The position numbers and the translations under genes were made by a program. Below the pieces are notes generated by a model. It made no database searches. It was given only the letters and a program-made list of their open reading frames with translations, and was not told where the DNA came from. A DNA stretch of 37,846 nt from Roseburia sp. 1XD42-69. Its GTDB lineage: Bacteria; Bacillota; Clostridia; Lachnospirales; Lachnospiraceae. Below are positions 1 to 7,911 of this stretch, piece after piece. Where the stretch lies: positions 1-37,846 of the forward strand of contig NZ_RAZG01000038.1 of the NCBI RefSeq assembly GCF_003612565.1. The letters run 5' to 3'. How positions within the stretch are numbered: the stretch's first letter is position 1; each line of letters starts with the position of its first letter.

Positions 1-920
1 CAGTCGTCCTCCGCAAGACCGTCCTCAATGGAAAATATGGGAAATTCCTCCAAAAGATTTTCATAGTAGGCAATCATTTCCTGGTCATCCCGCAAAATCT
101 TTTCTCCCCGCATCTTGCTCTCCCCGGGGAAATAGTACATACCGGTATCCTCCTGGTAAAGCTCACTGGCAGCCACATCCATGGCAAAACAGATATCTTC
201 CCCAGGCTTATAGCCTGCCTCTTTCACCGCATCCATAAGGTAGGTCAAAACTTCCCTGGCATCTTTTAAATCCGGAGCAAATCCCCCCTCGTCCCCCACG
301 CCGGTGGACAAATCCTTCTCCTTTAACAGCCGTTTTAAGGTGTGGTATACCTCGGAGCAGATGCGCAGCCCCTCAGAAAAGCTGCCCGCCTGGATGGGCA
401 TAATCATAAATTCCTGGAAATCCACCGTGTTCTCCGCGTGTTTTCCACCGTTTAAAATATTCATCATGGGAACGGGAAGCTGGTGGGCATACACGCCTCC
501 CAGATACATATATAAGGGAATCTCTAAAGCCGCCGCCGCCGCTTTTGCCACCGCCATGGACACACCTAAAAGGGCATTGGCCCCCAGACGCTTTTTATTG
601 TCCGTTCCGTCCAGTTCAATGAGGCGTTCGTCAATTTTCTTTTGATTCAACGCATTTCTTCCCACCAGCTCCTTTGCAATTTTGTCATTGATGTGGGATA
701 CTGCCTTTTTCACCCCTGCGCCGCCGTAGCGCTTATCCCCGTCCCTCAATTCCACCGCCTCAAATCTTCCTGTGGAGGCACCGGAAGGAACAGCGGCACA
801 GCCTACAAACCGGCCTTTTCCCGGACGTTTTACCACCACTTCCGCCTCCACCGTAGGGTTTCCCCTGGAATCCATAATCTCCCGGGCAAATACTTCCTCA
901 ATTTCCAAATAGCACTTCAT
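1..920 (-). CDS. eno: Enolase (phosphopyruvate hydratase), 3'-truncated by window edge
   Basis: Cytosolic glycolytic enzyme converting 2-phosphoglycerate to PEP. About 306 of an expected ~430 codons are present; the C-terminus lies outside the window. Translation from the ATG at 920 begins [20 protein letters not shown] and contains typical enolase signatures: SRGNPTVE near the N-terminus, [19 protein letters not shown] in the middle, [10 protein letters not shown], and [10 protein letters not shown] at the truncated end. The start is supported by AAAAGGAG about 8 nt upstream of the ATG. It is preceded, on the same strand, by the KDPG aldolase gene and its terminator, so it is probably transcribed separately. 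PEP made here would be the phosphoryl donor for the PTS-dependent Dha kinase further along the window; that link is metabolic inference only. Confidence 0.96.
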   Translation of the reverse strand, partial: MKCYLEIEEVFAREIMDSRGNPTVEAEVVVKRPGKGRFVGCAAVPSGASTGRFEAVELRDGDKRYGGAGVKKAVSHINDKIAKELVGRNALNQKKIDERLIELDGTDNKKRLGANALLGVSMAVAKAAAAALEIPLYMYLGGVYAHQLPVPMMNILNGGKHAENTVDFQEFMIMPIQAGSFSEGLRICSEVYHTLKRLLKEKDLSTGVGDEGGFAPDLKDAREVLTYLMDAVKEAGYKPGEDICFAMDVAASELYQEDTGMYYFPGESKMRGEKILRDDQEMIAYYENLLEEFPIFSIEDGLAEDD

Positions 921-1005
921 ATTTTATACTCCTTTTATCTGTTTTTGCAGCAATTACGCCTGGCATTTATACTGCATATTTTCTCTTAGTATGTACAGAC
1001 AAAAT

Positions 1006-1036
1006 GAAAAAGATGCCAAATTCAGGCATCTTTTTC
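1006..1036 (-). terminator. Rho-independent terminator after KDPG aldolase
   Basis: Perfect 12-bp inverted repeat (1006-1017 with 1025-1036) around a 7-nt loop. The stem begins with A/T-rich ends, so on the minus strand the hairpin runs into CTTTTTC. It lies 38 nt past the aldolase stop and before the enolase gene, so it separates the two transcription units. Confidence 0.85.
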
Positions 1037-1074
1037 AAGTATATAAAAATTTAGGATTAGGAATTGGCTTATTT

Positions 1075-2040
1075 TTATTTATTCTGGGTCAAATGGATAG
1101 CAAAACCGCCGATTTCTTCTGTAAAATAGATAAACTTCAGGGTGCCGTCCTCGTTAAACTGTTTCGAGGATTCATCAAAAGTAAAGCCCCGTTTCTCCAA
1201 ATGATATACCGCGCGGTCCACATAATTGGTTCCAACTGCAATATGTCCGTTTTTGCCTTTGCCCTGGCCTTTCATCACTTCAACCATCTGATTTACGAAA
1301 ATAGAGCTGTTTCCCTCCGCTTTCTCCACTCCGAAAATGGAAGCAAATTTATCCGCCTGACTCTGGGCATCCCCTTCGTTTTGATTGTTGATACCCACAT
1401 GTTTCATGGTAAATCCAAGCATAGTGGCCACGGCTTCTTTTGTAAGCCGAGTAATTCCCTCCCAGTCTTTTGTCTTTACCATGTCCCCGTTTACCATCCA
1501 GCTCCCACCGCAGGCGATAATCTTTTTAAAATCAAGATAGCTTGTTATATTTTTTGCGGTGATTCCTCCCGTAGGCATAAATTTCATTTTATTGTAAGGC
1601 GCAGACATGGCTTTAATCACCGGAAGTCCGCCATTGGCCTCCGCCGGAAAAAATTTAACCACCTCAAGGCCCAGCTCAATGGCCTGCTCCACATCACTGG
1701 GATTTGCACATCCGGGAGTGATGGGAATGTTTTTCTCCACGCAGTATTTCACAACTTTGGGATTTAATCCAGGGCTCACAATAAATTTTGCCCCTGCATT
1801 TACGGCCCTGTCCACCTGGTCTGTGGTAAGCACAGTTCCCGCCCCCACCAACATCTCCGGAAACTTACTTGCCATAATGCGGATGGATTCTTCCGCCGCA
1901 TCTGTCCGGAAAGTAACCTCCGCACAGGGCAGTCCCCCTTCAATCAAAGCCTTAGCCAATGGCTCTGCGTCATTTGCATCATTCAATGCAATGACAGGAA
2001 TAATACCGATTTTGGAAAACTCTTCTAATACCTTGTTCAT
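1075..2040 (-). CDS. eda: KDPG/KHG aldolase fused to a C-terminal VOC (glyoxalase-like) domain
   Basis: Cleaves 2-keto-3-deoxy-6-phosphogluconate to pyruvate and glyceraldehyde-3-phosphate (Entner-Doudoroff and uronate routes). Residues 1-208 are a complete class I aldolase: EVTFRT at 41-46, GAGTV at 67-71, and KFFPAE at 129-134, whose Lys129 matches the Schiff-base lysine of the family. The normal enzyme is ~210 aa; this one is 321 aa. Residues ~209-321 (starting FTMKHVGINN) look like a vicinal-oxygen-chelate/glyoxalase-type module, ending in an EIGGFAIHL strand typical of such folds. Its role is not evident. ATG start with a GGAGAT-type site. It is divergent from the IclR regulator and has consensus-like -35/-10 elements followed by two operator copies. 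No kdgK or uxa genes are in the window, so the substrate is inferred. Confidence 0.93.
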   Translation of the reverse strand: MNKVLEEFSKIGIIPVIALNDANDAEPLAKALIEGGLPCAEVTFRTDAAEESIRIMASKFPEMLVGAGTVLTTDQVDRAVNAGAKFIVSPGLNPKVVKYCVEKNIPITPGCANPSDVEQAIELGLEVVKFFPAEANGGLPVIKAMSAPYNKMKFMPTGGITAKNITSYLDFKKIIACGGSWMVNGDMVKTKDWEGITRLTKEAVATMLGFTMKHVGINNQNEGDAQSQADKFASIFGVEKAEGNSSIFVNQMVEVMKGQGKGKNGHIAVGTNYVDRAVYHLEKRGFTFDESSKQFNEDGTLKFIYFTEEIGGFAIHLTQNK

Positions 2041-2082
2041 AGCAATCTCCTTTTCCTGAAAAAAATTGTAAAAACCCCGTTT

Positions 2083-2099
2083 GTTTCATATGATGAAAC
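2083..2099. promoter_or_regulatory. IclR/KdgR-type operator 1 (perfect palindrome)
   Basis: GTTTCAT-N3-ATGAAAC, a perfect 7+3+7 inverted repeat in the aldolase 5' leader, about 25-40 nt downstream of its predicted start site. The same arrangement recurs at 2259-2275. Likely bound by the divergent IclR-family protein; half-sites are close to the TGAAA/TTTCA elements known for KdgR-type regulators. Confidence 0.75.
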
Positions 2100-2102
2100 C
2101 AA

Positions 2103-2119
2103 GTTTCATAAATTGAATC
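2103..2119. promoter_or_regulatory. IclR/KdgR-type operator 2 (imperfect)
   Basis: GTTTCAT-N3-TTGAATC: left half identical to the other copies, right half degenerate. It is centred 20 bp (about two helical turns) from operator 1 and lies at the predicted aldolase transcription start, which fits cooperative repression. Confidence 0.55.
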
Positions 2120-2128
2120 TTTAAAAAG

Positions 2129-2156
2129 ATTATAACATTATTTTGGCAAATGTCAA
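2129..2156 (-). promoter_or_regulatory. Sigma-A promoter of eda
   Basis: Minus strand TTGACA (2151-2156), 16-bp spacer, TATAAT (2129-2134). Transcription would start near 2122, directly before operators 2 and 1. Confidence 0.8.
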
Positions 2157-2228
2157 CCTGATTATTCTGAACCTTTTCATGCATATTTCGCAATACATCC
2201 TGGTAAAGCGCCAGGAAAAATTATTTTC

Positions 2229-2275
2229 TTGCCATGACCCCTGTGTTATGCTATATTGGTTTCATAATATGAAAC
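2229..2275 (+). promoter_or_regulatory. iclR promoter with overlapping operator 3
   Basis: TTGCCA (2229-2234), 17-bp spacer, TATATT (2252-2257). A perfect GTTTCAT-N3-ATGAAAC palindrome (2259-2275) covers the expected start site, predicting negative autoregulation. Confidence 0.78.
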
Positions 2276-2290
2276 AGAAAGGATACTGCC

Positions 2291-3061
2291 ATGGAAGAAA
2301 AAAATCCGATTCAGTCTGCACAGCGAATTTTTCAGGTTATGGAACTTCTTGCAGAAAAAGGGGAGATGGGACTTTTGGAATTAAGCCAGGAACTGCATCT
2401 GAATAAAAGTACCGTCCACCGTATGCTCTCCTCCCTTATTTACATGGGATATGCCAGGCAAAGAGAAGATAACCAGAAATACAAATTGTCTTTTAAACTG
2501 GTAACTATGGCAGGAAAACTGTTAGAGCACACAAACATCCTTCCCATTGCAAGGCCCTATCTGGAAAACCTCTCCCGGGTGTCCGGGGAAACGGTTCATT
2601 TGGTACAGCGGGAAAACAGCAATATTCTCTACATTGACAAGGTGGAGGCAAATGTGGGCTCCATCCGCATGGTTTCCCATGTGGGCATGGCGTTTCCCAT
2701 GTACTGCTCCGGGGTGGGCAAAGCCATTATGGCCACGATGGAGGAGAAAGAGCTTGCACAAATTTGGGAAGAGAGCAAAATAGAAAAAAAGACAGAACAC
2801 ACCATCACTGATTTTAAACACTTAAAGCAGGTTTTAGAGCAGGTGAAAAAGCAGGGGTATGCCCTGGATAATGAAGAAAATGAGCTGGGGGTCCGATGCA
2901 TTGCCGCATGCCTCTATGACTATCACCGGAAAGTCAAATACGCGTTTTCCATCTCGGGCCCTGTAAGCCGCATGACAGACGGGCGCATCCAGGAACTTTC
3001 CCGGGAGGTTTTAAGAGTAAAGCGGGAATTGTCTAAGGAACTGGGGTATCAGGCAGGATAA
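2291..3061 (+). CDS. IclR-family transcriptional regulator (KdgR-like)
   Basis: A 256-aa one-component DNA-binding regulator. Residues ~7-70 form the winged HTH (QSAQRIFQVMELLAEKGEMGLLELSQELHLNKSTVHRMLSSL), the classical IclR pattern. Residues ~80-250 form the effector domain, with the family motif around GVGKAIMA and ELGVRCIAAC. ATG start with AAAGGA 7 nt upstream. It is divergent from the KDPG aldolase gene and shares a 250-bp intergenic region holding three matching operators, so the aldolase is its most likely target and a KDG/KDPG-type sugar acid its likely ligand (inference). It converges with the diguanylate cyclase gene, whose stop lies only 4 bp away. Confidence 0.92.
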   Translation: MEEKNPIQSAQRIFQVMELLAEKGEMGLLELSQELHLNKSTVHRMLSSLIYMGYARQREDNQKYKLSFKLVTMAGKLLEHTNILPIARPYLENLSRVSGETVHLVQRENSNILYIDKVEANVGSIRMVSHVGMAFPMYCSGVGKAIMATMEEKELAQIWEESKIEKKTEHTITDFKHLKQVLEQVKKQGYALDNEENELGVRCIAACLYDYHRKVKYAFSISGPVSRMTDGRIQELSREVLRVKRELSKELGYQAG

Positions 3062-3065
3062 GCCA

Positions 3066-4733
3066 CTAAGCTTTTCCCGCCACTTCCCGGTAAAAAGCAA
3101 TATTGTTTTTTCCATGATTCTTTACATAGTACATAGCGGAATCCGCTGCCTCCACGATCTCTTTGGAATTGCCCCCGTCCTCCGGAAACATGGCAATACC
3201 GATACTAGAATGCAGGGAATATTCTTTTTCATCTAAAATAAAGGGGTCTTTAAATGTGAATTTTATCATTCTGGCATAATTTTTTGCCACTTCTTCATTT
3301 TTTGCCTCCACAATAGCGGTAAATTCATCTCCTGCCAGACGGTACACCCGAAACAGGCCGTTCTCCATTTTACTGCAGCGCTTAGCTAGCTCCTTTAAAA
3401 CCACATCCCCGTTATTGTGCCCTAAAGTATCATTGACATTTTTAAAACCGTCCACATCAAAAAGAATCATGCCAAAAGACTTATGCCGGTCAATTTTTTC
3501 CTGAAGCTCCTGATAAAATACAGCCCGGTTTTTAAGCCCTGTCAGCATATCATACTTCGCCTCAATCTCAAAATTGTCTTTGGCCTTCTGCAAATCATCG
3601 TTAATCCGGCTCTTTTTTTTGTTTTCCAGAATCAGGCGGATAAGGATCACTGTTATAACAATCCCCGCTGCCAAAGTAATGAGAATATAGTGCCAGTTTC
3701 TCTCCCAAAATTTTGTCTGATGATTGATAATGGTGCTGCCTTTGGGCAAGTCAGACTTCTTTATCTCAAATCTGCGCATCACATTCTCATCAAAACAGCA
3801 CTCCCTGGGAGAACCCTGTATCACATCGGGCAGCTTCCCCTTTGGATTTTCAAATTCCTCTTTTAACATATTGGCCGCAAGGTATCCCATTTCCTGGTGG
3901 GATACCCGCTCTCCTCCCAGGACACCATTTCCCATTCCCAGGGAGATAACGGTAAAAACAGGAATTTGGGCATGGGAGCTAATCCACTGGGCGGCCTCTT
4001 TGCTGGTATATGCATTCCCCTCCTTATCACTGCTGCACAGAACATAAAAGAGTATGGTATCATCATTTAATTCTTCCAGTTTTTTTCCCAGTTCTTCCTT
4101 GCTGTATTCCGAAGCATTTATTTCGCTAAACTCTAACTGGGAATACTTCTTTGAAAGGCGGTAAAAATCTTCCCGCTCCCCCTCCCCTGTCATGCTGTTA
4201 TCCAAAACAGCCACCACACGGTGGGCACGGGGGTAGAGTTTATAGGCCAGTTCCAGCGTATTCACATAGGAAAGTTCCTCCACCACACCGGAAATCAAAG
4301 GATCCCCGTGCCTGGCCTCCGAAGCCAGGGCCTTATTGTTTATCCCCTCAAAGGCGATGGGAATCCCGGGAAAGAGTTCCTCCCTGTGGGCCAATACAAA
4401 CTGAAAAGCCGCATCATCTCCTGCAATAATGCCGTCATAGGGCTTAACCTCACACAAGTACTGACGCATAGTCTGATAAAACAACTCCATACTTTCCGGG
4501 GATGTAGCATTTTTTGTGTCCATAAACTTATAATCCACTGAAACTTCATCCAAAAATGCCTCTTTCACTCCCTCTATCTGCTGGGGGACCGTCTCCCAGC
4601 CGTAAGAGTAGGAACTGATAAATAACACCCTTTTATCCATGTCAGAGGCATGTACCTGACAAAGGGCGCCAAAACAGACAAACAGCACAAACAGTATACA
4701 AATCAGATATTTTGACTTCCCCGTTTTCACCAT
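3066..4733 (-). CDS. Membrane diguanylate cyclase with extracytoplasmic ABC-substrate-binding-like sensor
   Basis: A 555-aa predicted c-di-GMP synthase. Residues 1-29 are a signal/anchor segment. Residues ~33-335 resemble the TrpX-type 'ABC transporter substrate binding protein' family (RVLFISSYSYGWETVPQQ, GIIAGDDAAFQF, IPIAFEGIN, two-lobe layout). A transmembrane helix follows at ~347-369, then a linker and a GGDEF domain from ~391. The domain has the metal-site FDVDGFKNVNDTLGHNNGD stretch intact. The catalytic loop reads AGDEF (467-471), not GGDEF, a variant that is active in some characterised cyclases. No RxxD inhibitory site is seen five residues upstream. A ligand bound outside the membrane presumably controls c-di-GMP synthesis; the ligand is unknown. 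It appears to be a single-gene unit. Confidence 0.9.
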   Translation of the reverse strand: MVKTGKSKYLICILFVLFVCFGALCQVHASDMDKRVLFISSYSYGWETVPQQIEGVKEAFLDEVSVDYKFMDTKNATSPESMELFYQTMRQYLCEVKPYDGIIAGDDAAFQFVLAHREELFPGIPIAFEGINNKALASEARHGDPLISGVVEELSYVNTLELAYKLYPRAHRVVAVLDNSMTGEGEREDFYRLSKKYSQLEFSEINASEYSKEELGKKLEELNDDTILFYVLCSSDKEGNAYTSKEAAQWISSHAQIPVFTVISLGMGNGVLGGERVSHQEMGYLAANMLKEEFENPKGKLPDVIQGSPRECCFDENVMRRFEIKKSDLPKGSTIINHQTKFWERNWHYILITLAAGIVITVILIRLILENKKKSRINDDLQKAKDNFEIEAKYDMLTGLKNRAVFYQELQEKIDRHKSFGMILFDVDGFKNVNDTLGHNNGDVVLKELAKRCSKMENGLFRVYRLAGDEFTAIVEAKNEEVAKNYARMIKFTFKDPFILDEKEYSLHSSIGIAMFPEDGGNSKEIVEAADSAMYYVKNHGKNNIAFYREVAGKA

Positions 4734-4855
4734 ATCTCTTCCTCTTTTCCTATACTAAATACCGGTACTTTTATCCTATAATACCACACTTTTCAGAATT
4801 TTTACAGTATTTTTGCACAATATTTGCCCCGCATAAGAAAACTGAATCTAAAAAC

Positions 4856-4890
4856 CCGCCCTGTCCATAAATGAATTTCAAACAGGGCGG
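4856..4890 (-). terminator. Rho-independent terminator after dhaK
   Basis: 9-bp GC-rich inverted repeat (4856-4864 with 4882-4890); on the minus strand the stem ends GGGCGGG and is followed by TTTTT. It lies 55 bp past the dhaK stop and closes the Dha block. Confidence 0.82.
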
Positions 4891-4945
4891 ATTTTATACA
4901 GATAGCCGTATGCTAAACTGATGGATTATTCATTTGAAAGAACCA

Positions 4946-5941
4946 TTAAACCTGTACAAATGCCGGGGTATCGGCAGATGCATTTAAGTATTTCTTTAAT
5001 TCCTCATCCAGTTTCAGAAGGGTTACAGAATAGCCCGCCATATCGATGGAAGTCATGTAATTGCCCACATAGGTTTTGGCAATTTTTATATTTTTGTCCT
5101 CCAATATCTTTGATACGGTGAGATTTGCAAGATAAAGTTCCTGCAAGGGCGTTGCTCCCAGGCCGTTTACTAAAACTGCCACTTCATCCCCCTCATTGTA
5201 AATGCCTTCCTCTAAAATTTTTCCTAAAAGATGTGCAGTGGTATCTTCCACGGAGCGGATTTTTTCTCTGTGGGTTCCCGGCTCCCCGTGGATGCCCATA
5301 CCAATTTCCACCTCGTCTTCAGGCAGCTCAAAGCTTGGCTTTCCTGCGGAAGGCACGGTACAGGGTGCAAGAGCCATACCCATGCTTCTCACGTTGGCGA
5401 TAACTTTTTCCGCCACGGCTTTTACCTGGGCTAAGTCTTTTCCTTCCTCCGCACATGCCCCTGCACATTTGTGTACAAAAATCGTTCCTGCGATGCCTCT
5501 TCTTCCTGTGGTCCAGGTACTGTTCTCCACTGCCACGTCATCGTTTACCACAACTTTTTCCACGGTAATCCCCTCGTCGGCAGCCATCTCAGCAGCCATT
5601 TCGAAGTTCATCACGTCCCCGGTGTAATTCTTGATGACAAGAAGGGCTCCTTTTCCTCCGTCAGCCGCTTTGATTGCCTCATACACCTGATCCGGGGTGG
5701 GAGAGGTAAACATAGCTCCGGCAACTGCCGCATCTAACATTCCTTTTCCTACAAATCCCCCGTGGGCCGGCTCATGTCCGCTTCCGCCGCCGCTTATCAA
5801 AACCACTTTTCCCTGAGAGCCCCCGGCTCTTACCAATACGTCACAGTCCTCTACCCTTTTCACATATTCCGGATGGGCCAGTACCATTCCCCGTAACATT
5901 TCATCCACGATATTGTCCGGGTTGTTAATCATTTTCTTCAA
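4946..5941 (-). CDS. dhaK: PTS-dependent dihydroxyacetone kinase, Dha-binding subunit DhaK
   Basis: Binds dihydroxyacetone covalently and receives phosphate from DhaL-ADP/ATP to give DHAP. From the proposed TTG start at 5941 the protein is 331 aa and begins MKKMINNPDN, matching the conserved MKKxIN start of DhaK. The TTG sits 8 nt after AGGAGG, whereas the next ATG (5932) is 17 nt away. Counted from the TTG, the substrate histidine is His218 in GMGIHGEPG and His56 is in GGGSGHEPAH, the same numbers as in E. coli DhaK. It is separated from its partner genes dhaLM by ptsH/ptsI and a 251-bp gap that contains its own sigma-54 promoter, so it can be expressed independently of dhaL. Confidence 0.96.
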   Translation of the reverse strand: MKKMINNPDNIVDEMLRGMVLAHPEYVKRVEDCDVLVRAGGSQGKVVLISGGGSGHEPAHGGFVGKGMLDAAVAGAMFTSPTPDQVYEAIKAADGGKGALLVIKNYTGDVMNFEMAAEMAADEGITVEKVVVNDDVAVENSTWTTGRRGIAGTIFVHKCAGACAEEGKDLAQVKAVAEKVIANVRSMGMALAPCTVPSAGKPSFELPEDEVEIGMGIHGEPGTHREKIRSVEDTTAHLLGKILEEGIYNEGDEVAVLVNGLGATPLQELYLANLTVSKILEDKNIKIAKTYVGNYMTSIDMAGYSVTLLKLDEELKKYLNASADTPAFVQV

Positions 5942-6007
5942 TGCAGTTTCCTCCTTCTCCAATATGAAATTTATGTTTACGTTGCGATGCGTGATACTTA
6001 TAATAAT

Positions 6008-6024
6008 AAGCAAAATCTGTGCCA
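6008..6024 (-). promoter_or_regulatory. Sigma-54 (-24/-12) promoter of dhaK
   Basis: Minus strand TGGCACAGATTTTGCTT. The GG and GC dinucleotides are 10 bp apart, and the match to the consensus TGGCAC-N5-TTGCW is essentially complete. Transcription would start near 5998, giving a ~57-nt leader. rpoN and a sigma-54 activator lie a few kb upstream. Confidence 0.85.
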
Positions 6025-6059
6025 GCTTTTTGCAGTTTCCTCTCCAGGCCTAAGAACTT

Positions 6060-6163
6060 TTTCCCTGGGAAATATATCCCCTGCCCTGCTTCAAAGGGGA
6101 ATACCTGCCTGGTAATTTTTCTCAAGTTGGTATTTTTTACCAACCCAGAGATATCGTTCTGGG
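6060..6163. promoter_or_regulatory. Cluster of inverted repeats upstream of the dhaK promoter: candidate activator (UAS) sites
   Basis: Several palindromes lie 40-140 bp upstream of the -24 element: TTGGTA-N5-TACCAA (6127-6143), CCCAGA-N8-TCTGGG (6144-6163), TACC-N5-GGTA (6102-6114) and TTTCCC-T-GGGAAA (6060-6072). Spacing fits enhancer sites for a sigma-54 activator. Which repeat is the true site cannot be told; the 6127-6143 palindrome is the best candidate by symmetry and distance. The adjoining hairpins might instead contribute to termination after ptsI. Confidence 0.45.
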
Positions 6164-6192
6164 TATGATGGTAAAATTTCCCAAGGGAATCG

Positions 6193-7881
6193 TTACAGCA
6201 GGCCCCTCAAATACTCCCGAACCTCCCCTGCGTCTTTCAAGCTTAAAATTTCATCCAGGCAAACGCCGCTGTCCATATTCCGAATTTGTTCTTTTACCCC
6301 GGGGGCCTGGGAGGGGCTCATGCTGAGCTCATCTATGCCAAGGGCCAAAAGGAATGGCAGCGCCAGCTTATCCCCGGCCATCTCTCCGCACATTCCCGCC
6401 CAGATTCCCGCCTCATGGGCTCTTGTTACAATTCTGTGGATGGAATGAAGCACTGCAGGGTTAAAGTAGTCATACAGGTAGCTGACAGACTGGTTTCCCC
6501 TGTCCACAGCCAAAGTGTACTGCACCAGGTCATTGGTCCCGATGCTGAAAAAGTCCACATGCTTTGCAAATACAGGGGCCATAATGGAAGCCGCCGGGGT
6601 TTCCACCATAATCCCAAGGGGAACCTCTTTTCCATAGGAAATTTTTTCTGCGTCCATCTCCCCTTTTACTTCTTCCACCAGCTTTTTCGTCTCCAGGATT
6701 TCCCAAAGGGAAGAAACCATGGGAATCATGATTCCCACTTTCCCGTATGCCCCTGCCCGCAAAATTGCCCGAAGCTGGGTTTTAAACATCTCCTTTTGGT
6801 TCAGGCAGATGCGGATGGCGCGAAATCCCAGGAAAGGGTTTTCTTCCGCAGTAAGGGAAAGGGCCTTACAGGGCTTATCTCCCCCGATATCTAAAGTACG
6901 GATAATGCAAAGATTTCCTGCGGCCTGCTCCGTTACCCCTTTATAGGCCAAAAACTGCTCCTCCTCTGTGGGCAGCTTATCCCTATCCATAAAGAGAAAC
7001 TCCGTGCGGAAAAGCCCCACTCCCTCACATCCTAAGGCAATGGCTTTCTCCATATCTCCTGCCCCGCTGATATTCGCCGCCACTGTAACGCTTTTGCCGT
7101 CCTTTGTCCGGGCAGGGAGTTTTGCCCTCTCCTCCAGGAATTTTTTCTGTTCCTCCTGCTCTTTTACAAGAGCCAGGCAATGTTCCATCTCCTTTTCCGA
7201 AGGATTAAAATGAATAACGCCCTGATTGGCATCCACAATCACATTCTCCCCCTCAGAAATCTCCTCAGGGCTTAAGCTTACCCCCACCATTGTGACAAAG
7301 CCCTTGGCCTTTGCAAGAATCACCGCATGGGAGGTCTTGCTTCCGCTTTCCAGCAAAATGGCTTTTACCTGTTTTTCTGACAAAGAGGCCATCAGGGAAG
7401 GCTCTATGTCCTTTGCCCAGAGGACAATGTTATCCCCCTCCAAGGAGAACTCTTTCATGCCCAAAAGCTTCCGCAGGAAACGGTTTCCCACATCAATAAT
7501 ATCTTTCTGACGCTCCCTTAAGTATTCGTCATCAATATCATCAAACATGGCCTTAAAATCGGAGACGGCTTTTAATACCCCATCCGGGGCTGCCTCTCCC
7601 TGCTCTATGTAGTTTACAATAGTCTCCTTTAAAGACATATCCTCCGCTAAAAGCTGGTGGGCCTCTAAAATCTCCCCTTCGCTCTCAGAAAGCTTTTCCC
7701 TGTCTTTTAAAAGATTATTAAGGTCAGACGCGGCGCCTTGCCTGGCCTTTTCAAATCTCTCTTTCTCCCTTTCCGGGCTTTCCTTCACATACCCCTGTAT
7801 CCTCTTTTCATAATCCTGGTTGAAAAAACGGATAAAGCCCGCTGCAATTCCCTCCACCACAACGCTGCCTTTGATTTCCAT
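6193..7881 (-). CDS. ptsI: PTS enzyme I (PEP-protein phosphotransferase), Dha-cluster copy
   Basis: Takes phosphate from PEP and passes it to HPr. 562 aa, near the usual 570. The N-terminal HPr-binding/phosphohistidine domain carries GSKTSHAVILA with the phosphorylated His185. The PEP-binding TIM barrel shows GVGLFRTEFLFMDR, LDIGGDKPCKAL, EENPFLGFRAIR, GIMVETPAA, FSIGTNDLVQYTLAVDRGN and GMCGEMAGD with the catalytic Cys. ATG start with GAGG 7 nt upstream. It is 30 bp downstream of ptsH and is last in the dhaL-dhaM-ptsH-ptsI operon. Since the general EI of Firmicutes is usually encoded elsewhere, this is probably a dedicated EI for DhaM; that is inference from context. Confidence 0.95.
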   Translation of the reverse strand: MEIKGSVVVEGIAAGFIRFFNQDYEKRIQGYVKESPEREKERFEKARQGAASDLNNLLKDREKLSESEGEILEAHQLLAEDMSLKETIVNYIEQGEAAPDGVLKAVSDFKAMFDDIDDEYLRERQKDIIDVGNRFLRKLLGMKEFSLEGDNIVLWAKDIEPSLMASLSEKQVKAILLESGSKTSHAVILAKAKGFVTMVGVSLSPEEISEGENVIVDANQGVIHFNPSEKEMEHCLALVKEQEEQKKFLEERAKLPARTKDGKSVTVAANISGAGDMEKAIALGCEGVGLFRTEFLFMDRDKLPTEEEQFLAYKGVTEQAAGNLCIIRTLDIGGDKPCKALSLTAEENPFLGFRAIRICLNQKEMFKTQLRAILRAGAYGKVGIMIPMVSSLWEILETKKLVEEVKGEMDAEKISYGKEVPLGIMVETPAASIMAPVFAKHVDFFSIGTNDLVQYTLAVDRGNQSVSYLYDYFNPAVLHSIHRIVTRAHEAGIWAGMCGEMAGDKLALPFLLALGIDELSMSPSQAPGVKEQIRNMDSGVCLDEILSLKDAGEVREYLRGLL

Positions 7882-7911
7882 GCCCTCACCTCATTTCCTC
7901 TGCTTTAGCGG

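Noticed and set aside
991-1767. Plus-strand 258-aa open frame
   Set aside because: Fully antisense to the KDPG aldolase gene, no ribosome binding site, non-natural composition.
5942-6013. Longer dhaK start at 6013
   Set aside because: No ribosome binding site, and it would start upstream of the probable sigma-54 transcription start; the TTG at 5941 has AGGAGG at good spacing and gives the conserved MKKxIN start.
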